From Enoplolaimus lenunculus (lineage: Eukaryota > Nematoda > Enoplea > Enoplida > Thoracostomopsidae), in NCBI GenBank assembly GCA_030248215.1, contig JASANG010002313.1:1-64000 (forward strand): 64,000 bases of DNA, written 5' to 3'. The position numbers were made by a program, and so were the translations under genes. Within the stretch, counting starts at the first letter, position 1, and each line of letters opens with the position of its first letter. This document shows, in pieces, positions 21,601 to 29,059 of the stretch. The notes beneath the pieces were generated by a model. That model ran no database searches. It saw only the letters and a list, made by a program, of their open reading frames with translations, and was not told the DNA's origin.

Positions 21601-23976
21601 AAACTGCCGAATACTACTTTTTTAAAACCGCCGCCAATTTGTTGTTTTTTCTGAAAAAGCATTAGTTGGCACATGATCAACTATGACTCACAACAGAGGA
21701 AGTTGGCACAGTGCCAACTATTTGACATTTAAGTGAGTCAGGACCCCCATTTTTGTACTACTTATATGTTTTATAAAATTTTGCATGACCGAAACACACA
21801 ATTCTTTGTCAGTTGCTCAAAATACAACGAGCCAAGTAAAGTCTTCATTGGAAATGTGGGCCTGGTAAATGAGCCGTTGGATATGGTTAAACTTAACAAA
21901 AGGTTGGGATGGATGCTTGTAATTTCACTTGCTAATCTACAGCATTGCGTTTAATTATGACACAGTGATGTCTCTTGCCTTCGTGTTGAAACATAATGAA
22001 CAATTTTCATAGCATTACAGCTACTTATATTAGTCACCTTTTGATTCTTCGCATTTATTAACCACGTAGTGTACTAATCCTAAAGTTCTTTAAGTATCAT
22101 TGCATTAAAAATAGTGCATTTAGACATCGGTTCTGTGTCAGCAAAATTTCAAAAGTAAAATTTCAACATGGGTATCAGCAGTATTACGCTCACAACACGT
22201 CAATGTTACTAACCCCATCTTCCACCTGCGCTTCCTGTTGCCGCGGTCGTTTTACAGCCTAAAAGAAACGGACATATTCTGGAAAATTTAATAGTCAGTC
22301 ATCTCACAGTTTGTCTTTGTTTTTAACTAATTTTCAAAGGAAACTGCAGACAAATAAAGTATAAGTGTTCAAACAGAATATATATATTTCGCAATATTGT
22401 GAGCAAGTGAACGACCTAATATCCGGTTCCGGTTTAACATTCGTCAAAAAAATAATAGACATGGCTATACTGCTCAAGTATGGGTATCAGGAACCAGATA
22501 GGTACAAGATTTTTAAAGTCTGTCTCGAATACAAAATCAGTTATATATTTTGTTGCGATTACAGTTTTGGGCATGTCCAGCAGATCAAGTTTTCACAACT
22601 CTAGAGTAAAATGAATAATTCAAGTTAATATTAAGTAAATTTCTATCCAGTAAAGCATGAATTTCTGCATGGTATATACAATGTGTTCCAAATCCGGTAA
22701 ACATTCGGTTCCAGCAAAAATCGCTATATAACTGCAGTATAAATTAATAACTGGGACCACTTTGTTAACCGTAAGATCAGACTGAATAAACCGTTAACGT
22801 TTAACTTTCTGCGAAAAACCAACATAGGAGGCCGTGACTCGGGTTCATGTACAACGTATATATTCTAATTTTAGTATTCCGTAGTACGCTGGGTAACGGC
22901 AGGGTGCGACCGGATATACAGTTTAATATTCGGCAAAAAAACTGATACCCGTATCCGGTTCCGGTATTAACCTACCGGATATCGGATATTTACTGTTGTG
23001 GTGCCGAATACCATGAAACTGTTTTTACAAGTGAGCGTCTTTAACATCTTACTGCGATTACATTAATTCTTTGCAAGTCATGAAGTTCAACTTTTCATAC
23101 ACTTTCAGCTCAGTTTTATGTTTGTTGGTTAATCTTGTTTCAGTTTATTAGCTAGCGTCAATTATAAACTTTATAACAGACGAAATCCTTGAGCACGCTA
23201 AAATACAGCGAAGAAACAAATTATTTTAACATATACAATATCCTGTACCCGGTTCCTGTCCCGGTAAAAAATTCAATATCCGAACCCGGTTACTGTATCC
23301 GGTAAATTAAAGTCAGTTGCACCATGGGTAACAGCAAGTTCAAGTTGTTTTGGAGGGAATTAAATTGTGAGTTCATGTACGCACTCAATCTTAATTTTTT
23401 TGCAATGTTACGTATTGGTGAAGTAACCCTTAATCAGAGATAGGTATTAATTCACTTTATCTGCTGTGTTTTAGATTTTCATAATACACGGAAGCGTAAT
23501 CAACCTTCGATGGTTTATTTTCGGCGATTGTCAAGGTTTATGCTATACGAATGAAATCGGCTTAATTTTTATCGTCATTTAGTAAAATATCTTTATTTCC
23601 ACCGACCAAAATTTATTACCCAAATTTTTAATTCCGGTAAAATTTACCGGAACCGGAATGTCAAACAGAATTCCAGTTGCACGCTGATAATAAGTTTGCT
23701 TACCACTCTCTGGGACTCTGCCCAGCTCGGCCCAGGGATCGGGGACTCCGCATCGCTTTCATCCTCCATCTCCAACCCACTCGCATCTAGAACCGGCGAT
23801 TCAGCGCTGGCTTCGGTCCGCTGTGGATAAATTAACGGTGCGTCACCGCGAGCCTGCGGGAGCCAGTCAGTATCAGGGATACTGGCCAGCTCTGCGATGG
23901 GCTTAGTTGCGGTCGGATATTCGCCATTCTCGCACCAAACGAGTTGGAACAACGGCGGCCTGTTTCCAAGAGGCAT
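6283..23976 (-). CDS. Inferred multi-exon host gene, unknown protein (exons A-F), Polinton in an intron
   Basis: I infer one minus-strand gene from exons at 23,976-23,704, 22,258-22,214, 8,610-8,539, 7,853-7,809, 7,128-7,042 and 6,699-6,283. Every exon begins after a TTTAG/TTCAG-like acceptor, ends before a GT donor, and is open in phase 0 on both sides, so all are interchangeable modules. The predicted protein is an acidic, Pro/Ser-rich segment, then four short modules with KRPRQQ or PPxKR cores, then a long basic helical region and a C2HC finger. The basic clusters suggest a nuclear protein, but I recognise no family. An exon at 32,223-32,140 may belong upstream. The gene has no visible first exon. 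The order and phases are seen; the joining is inference. Confidence 0.6.
6735..6975. mobile_element. Partial copy of the TTCCGA MITE family
   Basis: Interior sequence (ACTTGTTGTGAT, then GCCAATTTATTCATGCGA) is shared with 24,680-24,870 and 49,859-50,040, so this is a fragment of the same dispersed element. The ends are eroded. Confidence 0.55.
7042..7128 (-). CDS. Host gene exon E (87 nt, phase 0/0)
   Basis: Acceptor TTTACTTTAG, then QPPQKRVPEFKSEWC through to FKQW, then donor GTAAATT. The opening xPPxKR matches the exon at 8,610-8,539, and the two exons occupy equivalent positions after a KRPRQQ exon. The length is a multiple of three. Confidence 0.65.
7264..7642. mobile_element. hAT-type MITE, GCCGAT-repeat family
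   Basis: The ends are TAGGGATGTGCCGATACC and its inverted match ATCGGCACATCCCTA. Both ends carry degenerate GCCGATGCCGA hexamers. It is flanked by ATATATAT on both sides (8 bp, low complexity). Related copies are at 24,999-25,159, 25,388-25,615 and about 41,634-41,900. It lies in an intron of the minus-strand host gene. Confidence 0.8.
7809..7853 (-). CDS. Host gene exon D (45 nt, KRPRQQ module)
   Basis: After a GTTGTTTTAG acceptor it reads TRKRPRQQASQDEDE, then donor GTTGGTAAC. It matches exon B (22,258-22,214) in length, reading frame, KRPRQQ core and the first ~15 intron bases (GTTRGTAACATTG). The alternative donor four bases later would put the next exons out of frame, so the phase-0 donor is preferred. 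Confidence 0.6.
8539..8610 (-). CDS. Host gene exon C (72 nt, phase 0/0)
   Basis: Acceptor TTTTACTTCAG, then GPPRKRLFPGPETSCAEP and a Gly/Arg-rich end, then donor GTATGC. The start resembles exon E. It is the first exon downstream of the intron that holds the Polinton. A GC-rich MITE sits 25 bp upstream of its acceptor. Confidence 0.6.
8635..8812. mobile_element. GC-rich inverted-repeat element
   Basis: Ends TTAGGGTTGCGTTATAC and the matching GTATAGTGCCACCCTTA enclose a ~150-bp GC-rich core of CGCCGTC/CGTACGG phrases that is itself partly palindromic. A second copy is at 61,109-61,363 and a lone right end at about 58,977-59,012. It is strikingly GC-rich against AT-rich surroundings. The superfamily is unclear and no clean target duplication is seen. 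Confidence 0.7.
8921..9411. mobile_element. hAT-type MITE, CCGGTT/CCGGAT family, copy 1
   Basis: The inverted ends CAGGGTGCGACCGGATAT and ATATCCGGTCGCACCCTG are each followed by degenerate ATCCGGTTCCGG hexamers. The flanks CTATTATC and CTGTTAAT are weakly similar (5 of 8). It sits in the same host intron as the Polinton, just outside its left end. Sister copies: 22,900-23,326, 29,262-29,615 and 43,389-43,628, with fragments at 22,417-22,745, about 23,610-23,690, 26,528 and 59,640. Confidence 0.85.
9612..9760. repeat. Polinton left terminal inverted repeat
   Basis: It begins AGTAGTAGAAAAATGGG and matches the inverted right end at 21,612-21,762, with substitutions and small gaps. AGTTGG...CCAACT phrases recur inside both ends. 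Confidence 0.75.
10206..10950 (+). CDS. Polinton part: NADAR-domain (YbiA-like) region
   Basis: The translation shows the hallmarks of the NADAR family: SCLSNFRAAPMKINGVKYRS followed by QQYLETQKAL, then SPRKC, a LLETEQAMLVFATSFD segment and, near 10,845-10,880, LGEALMKVRQQ. These match the family order of LSNF, an SxEQY-like motif, KAL, LLxTxxxxLVEAS and LGxALMxVR. Known NADAR proteins cleave N-glycosidic bonds of ADP-ribosyl-type or riboflavin-intermediate substrates, and some reverse guanine ADP-ribosylation. A TATAAAAG box lies at 10,152-10,159, about 50 bp before the ATG. The region is part of the fossil element and broken. NADAR is not among the standard Polinton genes I know. Confidence 0.8.
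10990..11930 (+). CDS. Polinton part: retroviral-type integrase region
   Basis: The start SSFNKIDKTLSEYYYKPNFP is typical of Polinton integrases. The core follows: QWDLDLMFV (first Asp), the YILIVVHIFSRKAYVEPL strand, then VIRSDYGTEFKG (second Asp), and a tail with HRSIGVTSEEA and a small barrel-like C-terminus. Its role would be insertion of the element DNA. It is a broken fossil region. Confidence 0.9.
12052..12440 (+). CDS. Polinton part: small Cys-rich/acidic protein, unknown
   Basis: About 129 residues: MMDCGTNFQQLRFSDQEI, a Cys-rich CWGCSSENP segment, then NPRTRRATIRRLKKLW and an acidic Asp-rich tail. A TATAAAAG box is at 11,959-11,966. I do not recognise a family. The position between integrase and minor capsid suggests an accessory Polinton gene. 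Confidence 0.6.
12595..13060 (+). CDS. Polinton part: minor capsid (penton-like) region
   Basis: It begins MQNYDSNSFYVTSLSNAS, with NTFCNRLVVPLHLD, WEVGLCEIVYP and HILNVTE. These match the N-terminal part of the Polinton single-jelly-roll minor capsid (penton) protein. A TATATAA box is at 12,522. Part of the fossil, broken. Confidence 0.8.
12946..13575. repeat. Near-identical 315-bp direct tandem repeat
   Basis: 12,946-13,260 and 13,261-13,575 are direct copies that differ at very few positions (I see one, AAAAG vs ACAG, in the TATA region). The repeat covers a TATATAAAAG promoter-like box and flanking sequence. Its high identity contrasts with the decay elsewhere in the element, so it is a young duplication or an assembly artefact. 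Confidence 0.9.
13501..13938 (+). CDS. Polinton part: PX-like small basic protein
   Basis: A ~146-residue frame begins MNGVTGGGPPFIISQRGFG, has a hydrophobic LARVAVPAAARYLAPHVLKG helix, and ends in a Cys/Gly tail (CGCRRCG). A short basic protein with one hydrophobic helix, placed next to the capsid genes, is the usual Polinton PX-type gene (membrane-active or core-protein-like). The exact role is inferred. Confidence 0.7.
   Translation: MNGVTGGGPPFIISQRGFGLGAVFATLARVAVPAAARYLAPHVLKGVSETMVSEIGSKLKQRREQKLNSVDVGHNITRNSTAPCDDTQLKPGPSKKGMTTTTSRRRHSQLARKVAKNIGKSIAVDLMVRALYKNKQRGCGCRRCG
14208..15392 (+). CDS. Polinton part: major capsid protein region
   Basis: Pieces such as SIIDSNWTDIRPTNIINDSS, NFYIAGSEEEFLDP, the KVTARI strand, VNFFGHAIFKRIDIKLQDK and YPYRAYIELLLNLG match the first jelly roll of the Polinton double-jelly-roll major capsid protein. 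The second half up to about 15,390 is more eroded, ending near FYLRGGYVLYGFDLTPDE-like sequence. A TATATAAG box is at 14,165. Broken fossil. Confidence 0.85.
15496..15880 (+). CDS. Polinton part: adenovirus-type cysteine protease region
   Basis: MDTLQLLDAINCGTFTSKHC, then PSFLIVNTDNSSKPGSHWLL and AAYFDSFGLAL. The GSHW (catalytic His) and YFDSFGL (Asp region) match Ulp1/adenain-like Polinton maturation proteases. A TATATATA stretch lies at about 15,433. Fossil. Confidence 0.85.
15876..16640 (+). CDS. Polinton part: FtsK/HerA-type packaging ATPase region
   Basis: FPFSIIVTGVSGSGKTEFVL is a clear Walker A (GVSGSGKT). Further on, NTILILHHLHSEL is the Walker B-type strand, and VIFVTQNMNHRGSQTRDVIS is the sensor region typical of Polinton genome-packaging ATPases. 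Gln/Asn-rich C-terminus. Broken. Confidence 0.88.
16658..16913 (+). CDS. Polinton part: small unknown protein
   Basis: It starts MKPKQPRHKPVGYNKFIEAI and continues as a basic, helix-rich sequence to about 16,913. It could be one of the short accessory Polinton genes. No family recognised. Fossil. Confidence 0.4.
17073..19962 (+). CDS. Polinton part: protein-primed DNA polymerase B region
   Basis: The N-terminal domain has CIVNVQNDDYRCFQRAVLSA and a Cys/His finger (KYFCLRC...CHQQRF). Exonuclease motif FYADFECIL is near 18,070. Polymerase motif A is SLDANNLYGYCMSQ (~18,725), the motif B neighbourhood is near 19,160-19,260, and motif C is YTDTDSLTYVIE (~19,505). The element would copy itself by protein priming. 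TATAAATA box at 17,022. The region is broken in several places. Confidence 0.92.
20058..21035. repeat. Two ~488-bp direct repeats at the Polinton right end
   Basis: 20,058-20,545 and 20,546-21,035 share many blocks, for example GAGCCTGAAGCTCTTA at 20,119 and 20,607, and TTGACTCGCGGCGTCAGTGG. Divergence is clear (roughly 10-15%), so this is older than the 315-bp repeat. Shorter GTTTTAGCAACAAGTTATT phrases recur within each unit. Non-coding. Confidence 0.8.
21612..21762. repeat. Polinton right terminal inverted repeat
   Basis: The inverted complement of the left end, closing with CCCATTTTTGTACTACT at 21,762. Confidence 0.75.
22214..22258 (-). CDS. Host gene exon B (45 nt, KRPRQQ module)
   Basis: Acceptor TTTCTTTTAG, then AVKRPRQQEAQVEDG, then donor GTTAGTAAC. 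It is homologous to exon D (7,853-7,809) in length, frame, core motif and flanking intron. It lies on the far side of the Polinton from exons C-F. Confidence 0.6.
22900..23326. mobile_element. hAT-type MITE, CCGGTT family, copy 2
   Basis: It starts CAGGGTGCGACCGGATAT and ends GTCAGTTGCACCATG. The flanking 8-mers GGTAACGG and GGTAACAG match at 7 of 8, a hAT-type target duplication. The interior shares CATGAAGTTCAACTTTT-like sequence with copy 1. It lies in the host intron between exons A and B. Confidence 0.88.
23704..23976 (-). CDS. Host gene exon A (273 nt, phase 0/0)
   Basis: After acceptor TTTTCTTTAG it reads MPLGNRPPLFQLVWCENGEY, then a Pro/Ser/Asp/Glu-rich region (LEMEDESDAESPIPGPSWAE), then donor GTAAGC. 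The content is GC-rich and clearly protein-like compared with its AT-rich surroundings. The first Met could be an initiator, but the strong acceptor before it suggests an internal exon. The acidic PEST-like composition suggests a disordered regulatory segment. No family recognised. Confidence 0.7.
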
Positions 23977-24339
23977 CTAAAGAAAATTTTAAAAAAATTG
24001 TATGAGAATACGATACATTTCATAGATGTATCATGATTCGATGCTCTAAGATCTATATATATACTAAAAGTAAATTACAGCAAAAACCAAAACTTAGTTG
24101 CACGGTTTAGTAACTCTATATTTGTTCCTTGTACGCACTTAGTTCCGCCACCTCGAACAAAAGTCACCGCGATGGCTTCTATCGAAAATGTAAACGTAAT
24201 TGTAATTTCGATTAGAATCCCGATTAAAATGCAGTTCCGGTTCCGATTTGCAGATATAATGAGAATCGTAATTGTTTAGAGCTACGGTATACTGAATACG
24301 AACGCATAAGAGATAACAGTTTCCCCGATCAGACACACT

Positions 24340-24490
24340 GATATGCGCCAGAAGTGAAATTGATAGCACTCCAACTGACTGATATGTGAAAAGATATCGG
24401 CAGAGGATCGGCAATTTTTGTTGCAATGCCGTTACCGATACTCTCGAAAAGTGTCGATTATTGCCGATGCCGATCAATCGTCTCACATCC
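24340..24490. mobile_element. Partial GCCGAT-family MITE
   Basis: Right-end-type sequence GCCGATGCCGATCAATCG and interior AAATTGATAGCACTCCAACTG match 7,530-7,640. The left end is missing. Confidence 0.6.
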
Positions 24491-24579
24491 ATAAAATTAT
24501 TGTAGAAACACGGATAGCGTTAGAGTGTGAACGCATGGAATAATCTGAATGCAATAAATTGCTCCGGCACAATATATAT

Positions 24580-24990
24580 TAGGGTGCAATCGGAATTCCG
24601 ATTCCGAATAGAATTCCGATTCAAAACGAGTTCCGATTCTGGTTCCGATTGCACAATCAATCACAATCGTAATTTCCACATTTTAATTTTAGGACTACTT
24701 GTTGTGATATGTTGTATAAATATTCTGCATCATTTATCTATTAAATTGGTTTCGATGACATAACCTAATAATTGATTGTAGTTTAGTTTTATAGAGATAA
24801 ATAATGATTGCCAATTTGTTCATGCGACGTTTTTGAGAATTGTTGCCAGCCAACAGACACCCTAAATCAATATCAATTTGTTTATCCAAATAATTCGTAT
24901 AGTCAAGAAATTTGTACGTAGTTCCGATTCGGATATAAATTTGCTGTCCCGATTCCGATTGTTGTATAATCCAGTTCCGCTTTTCACTCT
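24580..24990. mobile_element. hAT-type MITE, TTCCGA family
   Basis: It starts TAGGGTGCAATCGGAATT and ends GCTTTTCACTCTG. Both ends carry ATTCCGATTCCGA repeats. The flanks ATATATAT and ATATATAC match at 7 of 8. The interior is shared with 49,859-50,160. A 103-bp miniature of the family is at 51,951-52,053. Confidence 0.75.
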
Positions 24991-24998
24991 GATATATA

Positions 24999-25159
24999 CT
25001 AGGGAAAGGCATCAGCAATAATCGGCACTTTTCGCGAGTATTGTAAATGTAGTATCCTATCTGTTTGCTAATCATGGTGTACTAAAGTTGGAATCGGTAT
25101 CGGCAAAATTTCAAAATAAGAATCGTCATCGGCAAAAGTTTGGCATCGGCATATCCCTA
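24999..25159. mobile_element. GCCGAT-family MITE, short copy
   Basis: It starts TAGGGAAAGGCATCAGC and ends GGCATCGGCATATCCCTA. It begins directly after the flanking 8-mer of the TTCCGA element at 24,580-24,990, so the two are almost head to tail. Confidence 0.7.
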
Positions 25160-25387
25160 GTCAATAGCGTCTCCCTTGATTTGATATGCGTATGAAGCAT
25201 AGACTACACAAGCCTTAACTAAAAGTTGCTGATACTTTTTGCACATAACAGTGAGTTGGAACGCTATCAATTACACTTGTTGGCGTGTATCGGTGCGTCT
25301 GATTAGGGAAACTGTTATCTTTCTTGCGTTTGTGTTTGAAAAAATTAATTGAAATGAACCGTTCGCATAATATTAAAATCCTTTATG

Positions 25388-25615
25388 TAGAAATGTGCCG
25401 ATACCAAAAATTTTGTCGATGCCAATTCCAGCTTTAGTACACCGTGCTTAAAGAACACATTGGTTCTCATTTAGTCATTTATAATGATGTCATGTTGTAT
25501 TCATTGTTCTTTAAGCATTGTGCATTAAAATTGAAATTGGCATCGGTATAGGCATATTTTCAAAATAATAAACGACATCGGCAAAAATTTTGGTATCGGC
25601 CATCGGCACATCCTT
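25388..25615. mobile_element. GCCGAT-family MITE
   Basis: It starts TAGAAATGTGCCGATACC and ends CATCGGCACATCCTTA with GCCGATGCC-type repeats. Its right end overlaps the TTAACCC end of the tRNA-bearing foldback element at 25,614. Confidence 0.7.
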
Positions 25616-25885
25616 AACCCTTGCTCATATGAATATTTTCTATTTTCCCTGAGACCTACTTTTATGCTAGGATTCGAACTCCAGTAACTGGAGTGGGAGG
25701 CGTATACCATCATCACTCAGCTATAGGAGCTGGACGCTCGAGCCCGAGGGGGCTCTCCCGTCTTGCTGTGATTTAGTAGTACTATGTATACGTGTTGCAA
25801 TTGTTAAATACGGTGCAATATATTATTTAACGTATATACACTCCGCTGAGTTGCCTATAGGCAACTCATTGTGAGAAGGGGTTAA
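25614..25885 (-). mobile_element. tRNA-bearing foldback element, copy 1 (minus)
   Basis: The ends TTAACCCTTGCTCATATG and TTGTGAGAAGGGGTTAA are inverted repeats. Inside, read on the minus strand, are an A box (TAGCTGAGTGA, about 25,724-25,714) and a B box (GAGTTCGAATCC, about 25,681-25,670) spaced as in a tRNA, a GC hairpin (GAGCCCGAGGGGGCTC) and a 20-bp palindrome GAGTTGCCTATAGGCAACTC at about 25,850-25,869. The other copy is at 54,138-54,385. Confidence 0.75.
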
Positions 25886-25889
25886 TATT

Positions 25890-26640
25890 AAGCCCCGTGC
25901 CCATAATTTAAAAAAAAACGAAATCTGTACCTTGCCCATAGCCCGAATGATGCGGAAGGCGCCCCCCTACAAAAATTTTTGCCCTTTGCTAATGTGAAAC
26001 CCCACAATCTTTGCCTCTCCTTAAAACTTGCCCTTCTTAAGGACGTTATTCTGGCTACAGGCTTGATCTGAACTAATTACAAAAAACAACGTGGGAGTTG
26101 GTTTAACAGAATTGGGCCGAAACAAAGCAAAAGATAAGAAATAGGCAATATGGTTTAGTGAAAAATAACTTACTATTTTTGTTTCCAATTGAATTTATAT
26201 TTATTCAAATAACTATTTATAATGCGTGTGTATTAAATTTCTTGCTTAAACTTGCTACTAAAACAAAACTAAGCATTCAGGGTTGCAACAACAGCAACAT
26301 TTCTCTATAAGCACGAACAACAATTCATTTTTACTGCGAGAAGCTGCCTGTTAAATTAGTGTCATTATGTTTAACTTTTTCTTGAAGTTTGCACTTAAAT
26401 ATAATGGCTCCGACTCCGGTCTAACTTGGCATATATAAACCAAACGGCTAACTTCTGGCTTTATTTACTTTACGAGCTTCACAGAGTACACTTAAACAAA
26501 TAATTACGGTCAATACGTACGCAACAGGATGCAGCCAGAATTACGGTTCCGGTTACGCTAAATTTTAACAGGAATTAAAAATTCCGGTATTCAAATTTGG
26601 TCGGTGGATATTAAAAAGAGTTCGATCCCGGTCTGGAGAC
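25890..26640. other. No gene recognised
   Basis: AT-rich DNA. A degraded CCGGTT-family MITE piece (GGATGCAGCCAGAATTACGG) lies at 26,528-26,610. Confidence 0.5.
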
Positions 26641-27430
26641 CCGCTTTTCCAGCTGCTTAGTTAAAAGGTCAGAAGTCCCGGTTCCTACCTAGACTGACAA
26701 AATGCAAGAACAAGTACAGTAACAGGTGTAAGCATGCGAGACATGTTTGTCCGTTATGTGCACATGCAATGTAGTGCAGTGCACTGTATGTATGCTATCT
26801 GGCAGCATACGGTCGACACATATAGTCGACGAAAAATGCAGTTGGAGAGGCGGGCTACGTGGTGCAGTGGTAGAGTGTTCGCTTAAGGATCCGTAGGCTG
26901 AGAGTTCTTTCACCGCTCTAGCCCGCTTTTCCAGCTGCTTAGTAAAAAGTTCTGATGTCCCGGTTCCTACCTAGACTGACAAAATGCAATAACAAGTACA
27001 GAAACAGGTGTAAGCATGCGAGACATGCTTGTCCGTTATGTGCACATGCAGTATAGTGTAGTGCACTGTATATATGCTAGCTGGCAGCATACGGTCGACA
27101 CTTATAGTCGACGAAAAACGCAGCTGGAGAGGCGAGCTACGTGACGCCGTGGTAGAGTGCTCGCTTAAGGATCCATCGGCTGAGAGTTCGATTCCCGCTC
27201 TAGCTTGCTTTTCCAGCTGCTTGGTAGAAAGTGTCAGTCTAGGTAGGAACCGGGACATCAGACCTTTTAACTAAGCAGCTGGAAAAGCGGGCTAGAGCGG
27301 GGATCGAACTCTTAGCCTATGGATAACTGCATTTGTCTCGACTATATGTGTCGACCGTATGCTGCCGGCTAGCATACATACAGTGTACTGCACTTTAACG
27401 GACAAGCATGTCTCACATGCTTACTGACAA
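26641..27430. repeat. tRNA-Leu-like 282-bp units: two tandem plus one inverted
   Basis: CCGCTTTTCCAGCTGCTTAG marks unit starts at 26,641 and 26,923, and TTGCTTTTCC at 27,205, a 282-bp period. Each unit ends in a tRNA-like segment with an A-box-like GTGGTAGAGTG, a loop CTTAAGG and a B box GAGAGTTCGATTCCC (best at 27,131-27,204). From 27,230 the sequence turns back as an inverted partial copy, ending near 27,430. It could be a tRNA-derived SINE that expanded locally. Confidence 0.75.
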
Positions 27431-27434
27431 CAGG

Positions 27435-28560
27435 AATTGAATTCTTGCAGGAATTCCGGCATTACATTACATGGTTTAATATTCAACTTCAAACACAGAC
27501 TCCACTTTGGGCAAATCGGTCATTCGTTATGTTCATGCTGAAAAATTATTAATTTTACATCGATGCATCGACAAGTCCAGCCATTTTGTTGTAGTAGACT
27601 AACACTAGCTATGACAAAACGCTTGTTTAGCCAATCAACAACCTCAAAAAATATTAAGCTTATTAAAACGTGTTGCATAATTACGGATGAGTTAGGTAGC
27701 ACAGACATAACTTGAGTCGACCTCTGGCTTGAATCGATTTCGTATAAAATCTAACAAGAAAATTAACTCTGTAGATGAAATTTTTGATAAATCAACTGCC
27801 TTCGGAGGCGTGGTACAGTCTCCTTTCTGAAGTATAACCTGGATGTAAAGTAGAATTCATCTTGTATCACGTCTGCGCAACCCCGCGGTTTGTTCCAAAA
27901 TTTCAAACAAATTAACCACGCAGGAAAGGTGTAATACTGTCCAGACGCTCAATTAAATGTTAGTTTAAGCGAAATCTCTTTGGCAGTCTTAACAACAATG
28001 TTAATTTATAAACTTATATTTAAAAGCATTAATTATTGATTTGTGTACTCTTGACTATTGGTACAAGTTTCGCAAAATATTCATTAGTTCTACGAATGCA
28101 CTTGAAATTGCATAATTACAAATCTTAATTATCGTTATGTACGTAGCTAGTGCTGAAGGTTTGTTTGTGCATTTTCAAAACGAAAAATAGTGAGAAAAAC
28201 GCTCCGAAAAATGAGTTTGAATGATGCAAGTCAGTTTCAGTGATACAAACAGATGGTTTCGAGCATGCCGGATTTTCAAATTCTCTGTGGGCAAGCATGT
28301 TTGAGATGCTTATCTTAGTGCGTTGTAAGGTCTGGACTGGTCAAAAACGGTTATTTTCGCCCGATCCGAAAGCGGGTATGATCTGGCCCTTCTGTTTTTT
28401 ACAAGGTAGTCTCTGGACCGCCAACTTAGGTATTTTTGGTCTAGCGCGACAGTGTTGATGTTACGACGTACGCGGTCTAGCTTGGTGCAGTGTGTGTAAT
28501 GTTAAGACATTCGCAGTCCGGGGCGACCGCCTAAAGAAGGGGGAATGTGAGCATAGGCGG
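27435..28560. other. No gene recognised
   Basis: Unique-looking DNA without long frames. GTCTGGACTGGTC and GTCTCTGGACCGCC phrases at 28,330-28,430 have a repeat-like look but I cannot assign them. Confidence 0.45.
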
Positions 28561-28637
28561 TGTAGTTTGGTGCAGAATGTGTAATGTTTAGACACATATA
28601 CTCGTGCACGTATAGCACCAGAGGAAATTATTATATC

Positions 28638-28965
28638 GGCCGCGTGGTGCAATGGGTAGCGCGCTTGGCTAGCGAGCGAGAGATCCGAGGTTCGTTTCCC
28701 GACATTGCCATATCTTTCGGAGGAATTAAAGGGAAAAACCAATTATATTCGCAGTACTTCGGGAACGGGGTCGTCCCGACCGTGCAGTTCTGACACTGAG
28801 TGATCAGCATTTGAAAATGAGGGGCGTTCCCAGGAGGTTTCGAACTCGGCGACAGATTATCAGTCCAGCGCGCTAGCCACTGAGCCACGCCGCCTCACAA
28901 TCAACTCCAAAGTGTTTCTATTTTTATGCCTTATAAGAACCTCAATCAGGGCCAGATTAAGGTGG
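28638..28965 (-). mobile_element. tRNA-derived SINE-like copy
   Basis: On the minus strand 28,895-28,822 reads as a tRNA-Ile-like head: GGCGGCGTGGCTCAGTGG (A box), CTGATAA anticodon loop, then GAGTTCGAAACC (B box). A second, plus-strand tRNA-like segment (GTGGTGCAATGGGTAGCGC ... GAGGTTCGTTTCCC) lies at 28,638-28,711. The head is followed on the minus strand by a tail shared with 31,330-31,400 and 31,760-31,810. Degenerate, so probably not a functional tRNA. Confidence 0.65.
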
Positions 28966-29059
28966 TGGGAGGCTCGGAATGGGCGGTCCCGGCCCTTTTC
29001 TTTCTTTGGTTTACTTTTTCGACCACCATATTTTCCAAAATTTTCTCTTAACACACTCT

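Larger units (their letters stand above)
9612..21762 (+). mobile_element. Polinton/Maverick, old and broken
   Basis: A ~12.1-kb virus-like DNA element. Its ends are diverged inverted repeats: AGTAGTAGAAAAATGGG from 9,612 and, inverted, AGTAGTACAAAAATGGG ending at 21,762. The match continues for about 100-150 bp (TGACTCACTTAAAYGTCAAAT, then GAGTCATAGTTG). No clear 6-bp target duplication survives. It carries, left to right and all on the plus strand, regions matching a NADAR domain, retroviral-type integrase, a small Cys-rich protein, minor capsid, a PX-like protein, major capsid, Ad-type protease, FtsK/HerA-type ATPase, a small protein and protein-primed DNA polymerase B. It is broken in roughly a dozen or more places, so it is a fossil. 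It lies antisense in a host intron. Confidence 0.93.
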
